DNA of 60,829 bases. It comes from Deltaproteobacteria bacterium. Its GTDB lineage: Bacteria > Desulfobacterota > GWC2-55-46. Where the stretch lies: the NCBI GenBank assembly GCA_016234855.1, contig JACRNO010000057.1:1-60829 (forward strand), in the 5' to 3' direction. Of this stretch, positions 60,755 through 60,829 are shown one piece after another (positions within the stretch are counted from its first letter, which is position 1; each line of letters opens with the position of its first letter). A program made the position numbers and the translations under genes. The notes under the pieces are model-generated. The model was not told where the DNA came from, made no database searches, and saw only the letters and a list, made by a program, of their open reading frames with translations.

Positions 60755-60829
60755 ATGCAGTATTCGTATCAGGTTATTGTAAAGCGTTGGCTTCCGATAC
60801 TCAGAGAATACGAGCGCACAAAGAGCAAG
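60755..60829 (+). CDS. Truncated ORF at right edge, possibly transposase
   Basis: 25 codons visible, beginning M-Q-Y-S-Y-Q-V-I-V-K-R-W-L-P-I-L-R-E-Y-E. AAAGGAGGT precedes the ATG at ideal spacing, so it is very likely a real start. The basic, Trp-containing opening recalls the HTH N-terminus of some DDE transposases, but this is only a guess from 25 residues. Confidence 0.5.
   Translation, partial: MQYSYQVIVKRWLPILREYERTKSK

Overview
The window reads as a stretch of chromosome from a GC-rich Gram-negative bacterium, most like the Desulfobacterota/Nitrospirota (old 'deltaproteobacterial') type. The reasons are the outer-membrane and lipid A gene set (bamA, skp, lpxD, fabZ, lpxA, lpxB, lptF), a heme pathway running through siroheme with an AhbD-like radical SAM enzyme, triheme c7-type cytochromes, a fused transaldolase/glucose-6-phosphate isomerase and abundant dispersed palindromic repeats. 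The assignment is inference from gene content; no rRNA or tRNA gene was recognised, and no CRISPR array.

Layout. 0-0.2 kb: the first codons of mraZ on the minus strand, with its promoter and MraZ-type direct repeats (start of a dcw cluster lying to the left). 0.4-6.8 kb, minus strand: a heme operon reading cobA/hemD, an unknown nuclease-like gene, hemB, a PIN-type toxin-antitoxin pair, ahbD, then an RDD membrane protein. 7.0-9.7 kb: an HTH/GHKL-ATPase/STAS-like regulator transcribed with alanine dehydrogenase, then a small unknown gene. 9.9-23.7 kb: an envelope cluster, lysS-lolC-(TPR/cyclic nucleotide-binding protein)-lolD-bamA-skp-lpxD-fabZ-lpxA-Gfo/Idh-lpxB. 23.9-29.6 kb: hybrid sensor kinase, cysteine desulfurase-like enzyme, tsaD, rsmA. 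29.7-33.4 kb: deoxynucleoside kinase and panB-panC-panD for pantothenate, then a DUF502 protein. 33.5-43.8 kb: a pentose-phosphate block, tkt, tal-pgi, a RelE-type toxin-antitoxin pair, gnd, zwf, glk, pgl. 44-45.7 kb, minus: three triheme cytochromes with a promoter and a terminator. 46-50.2 kb: aspS, tag, a PAP2 phosphatase, brnTA. 50.5-53.6 kb, minus: lptF, a DUF457-like membrane protein and a broken lptG. 53.8-60.8 kb: XRE regulator, ftsB-like gene, a nitrilase-fold protein lacking the catalytic Glu, argS, EamA protein, site-2 protease with CBS domains, an ABC-2 type exporter pair and a truncated ORF at the edge.

How it fits together. Most genes are housekeeping: tetrapyrrole synthesis feeds c-type cytochromes; the Lol, Bam, Lpx and Lpt genes build the outer membrane; the sugar block makes NAD(P)H and pentoses.

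The less ordinary layer is between the genes. Several unrelated families of short palindromes occur as pairs of hairpins facing each other (BIME-like), and there are MITE-like elements with terminal inverted repeats. One repeat abuts a decayed small gene. Three toxin-antitoxin pairs sit within or beside housekeeping operons. Three small regulator or toxin-antitoxin promoters place the predicted transcription start directly on the start codon, suggesting leaderless mRNAs; a fourth, upstream of the ABC exporter, is ambiguous.
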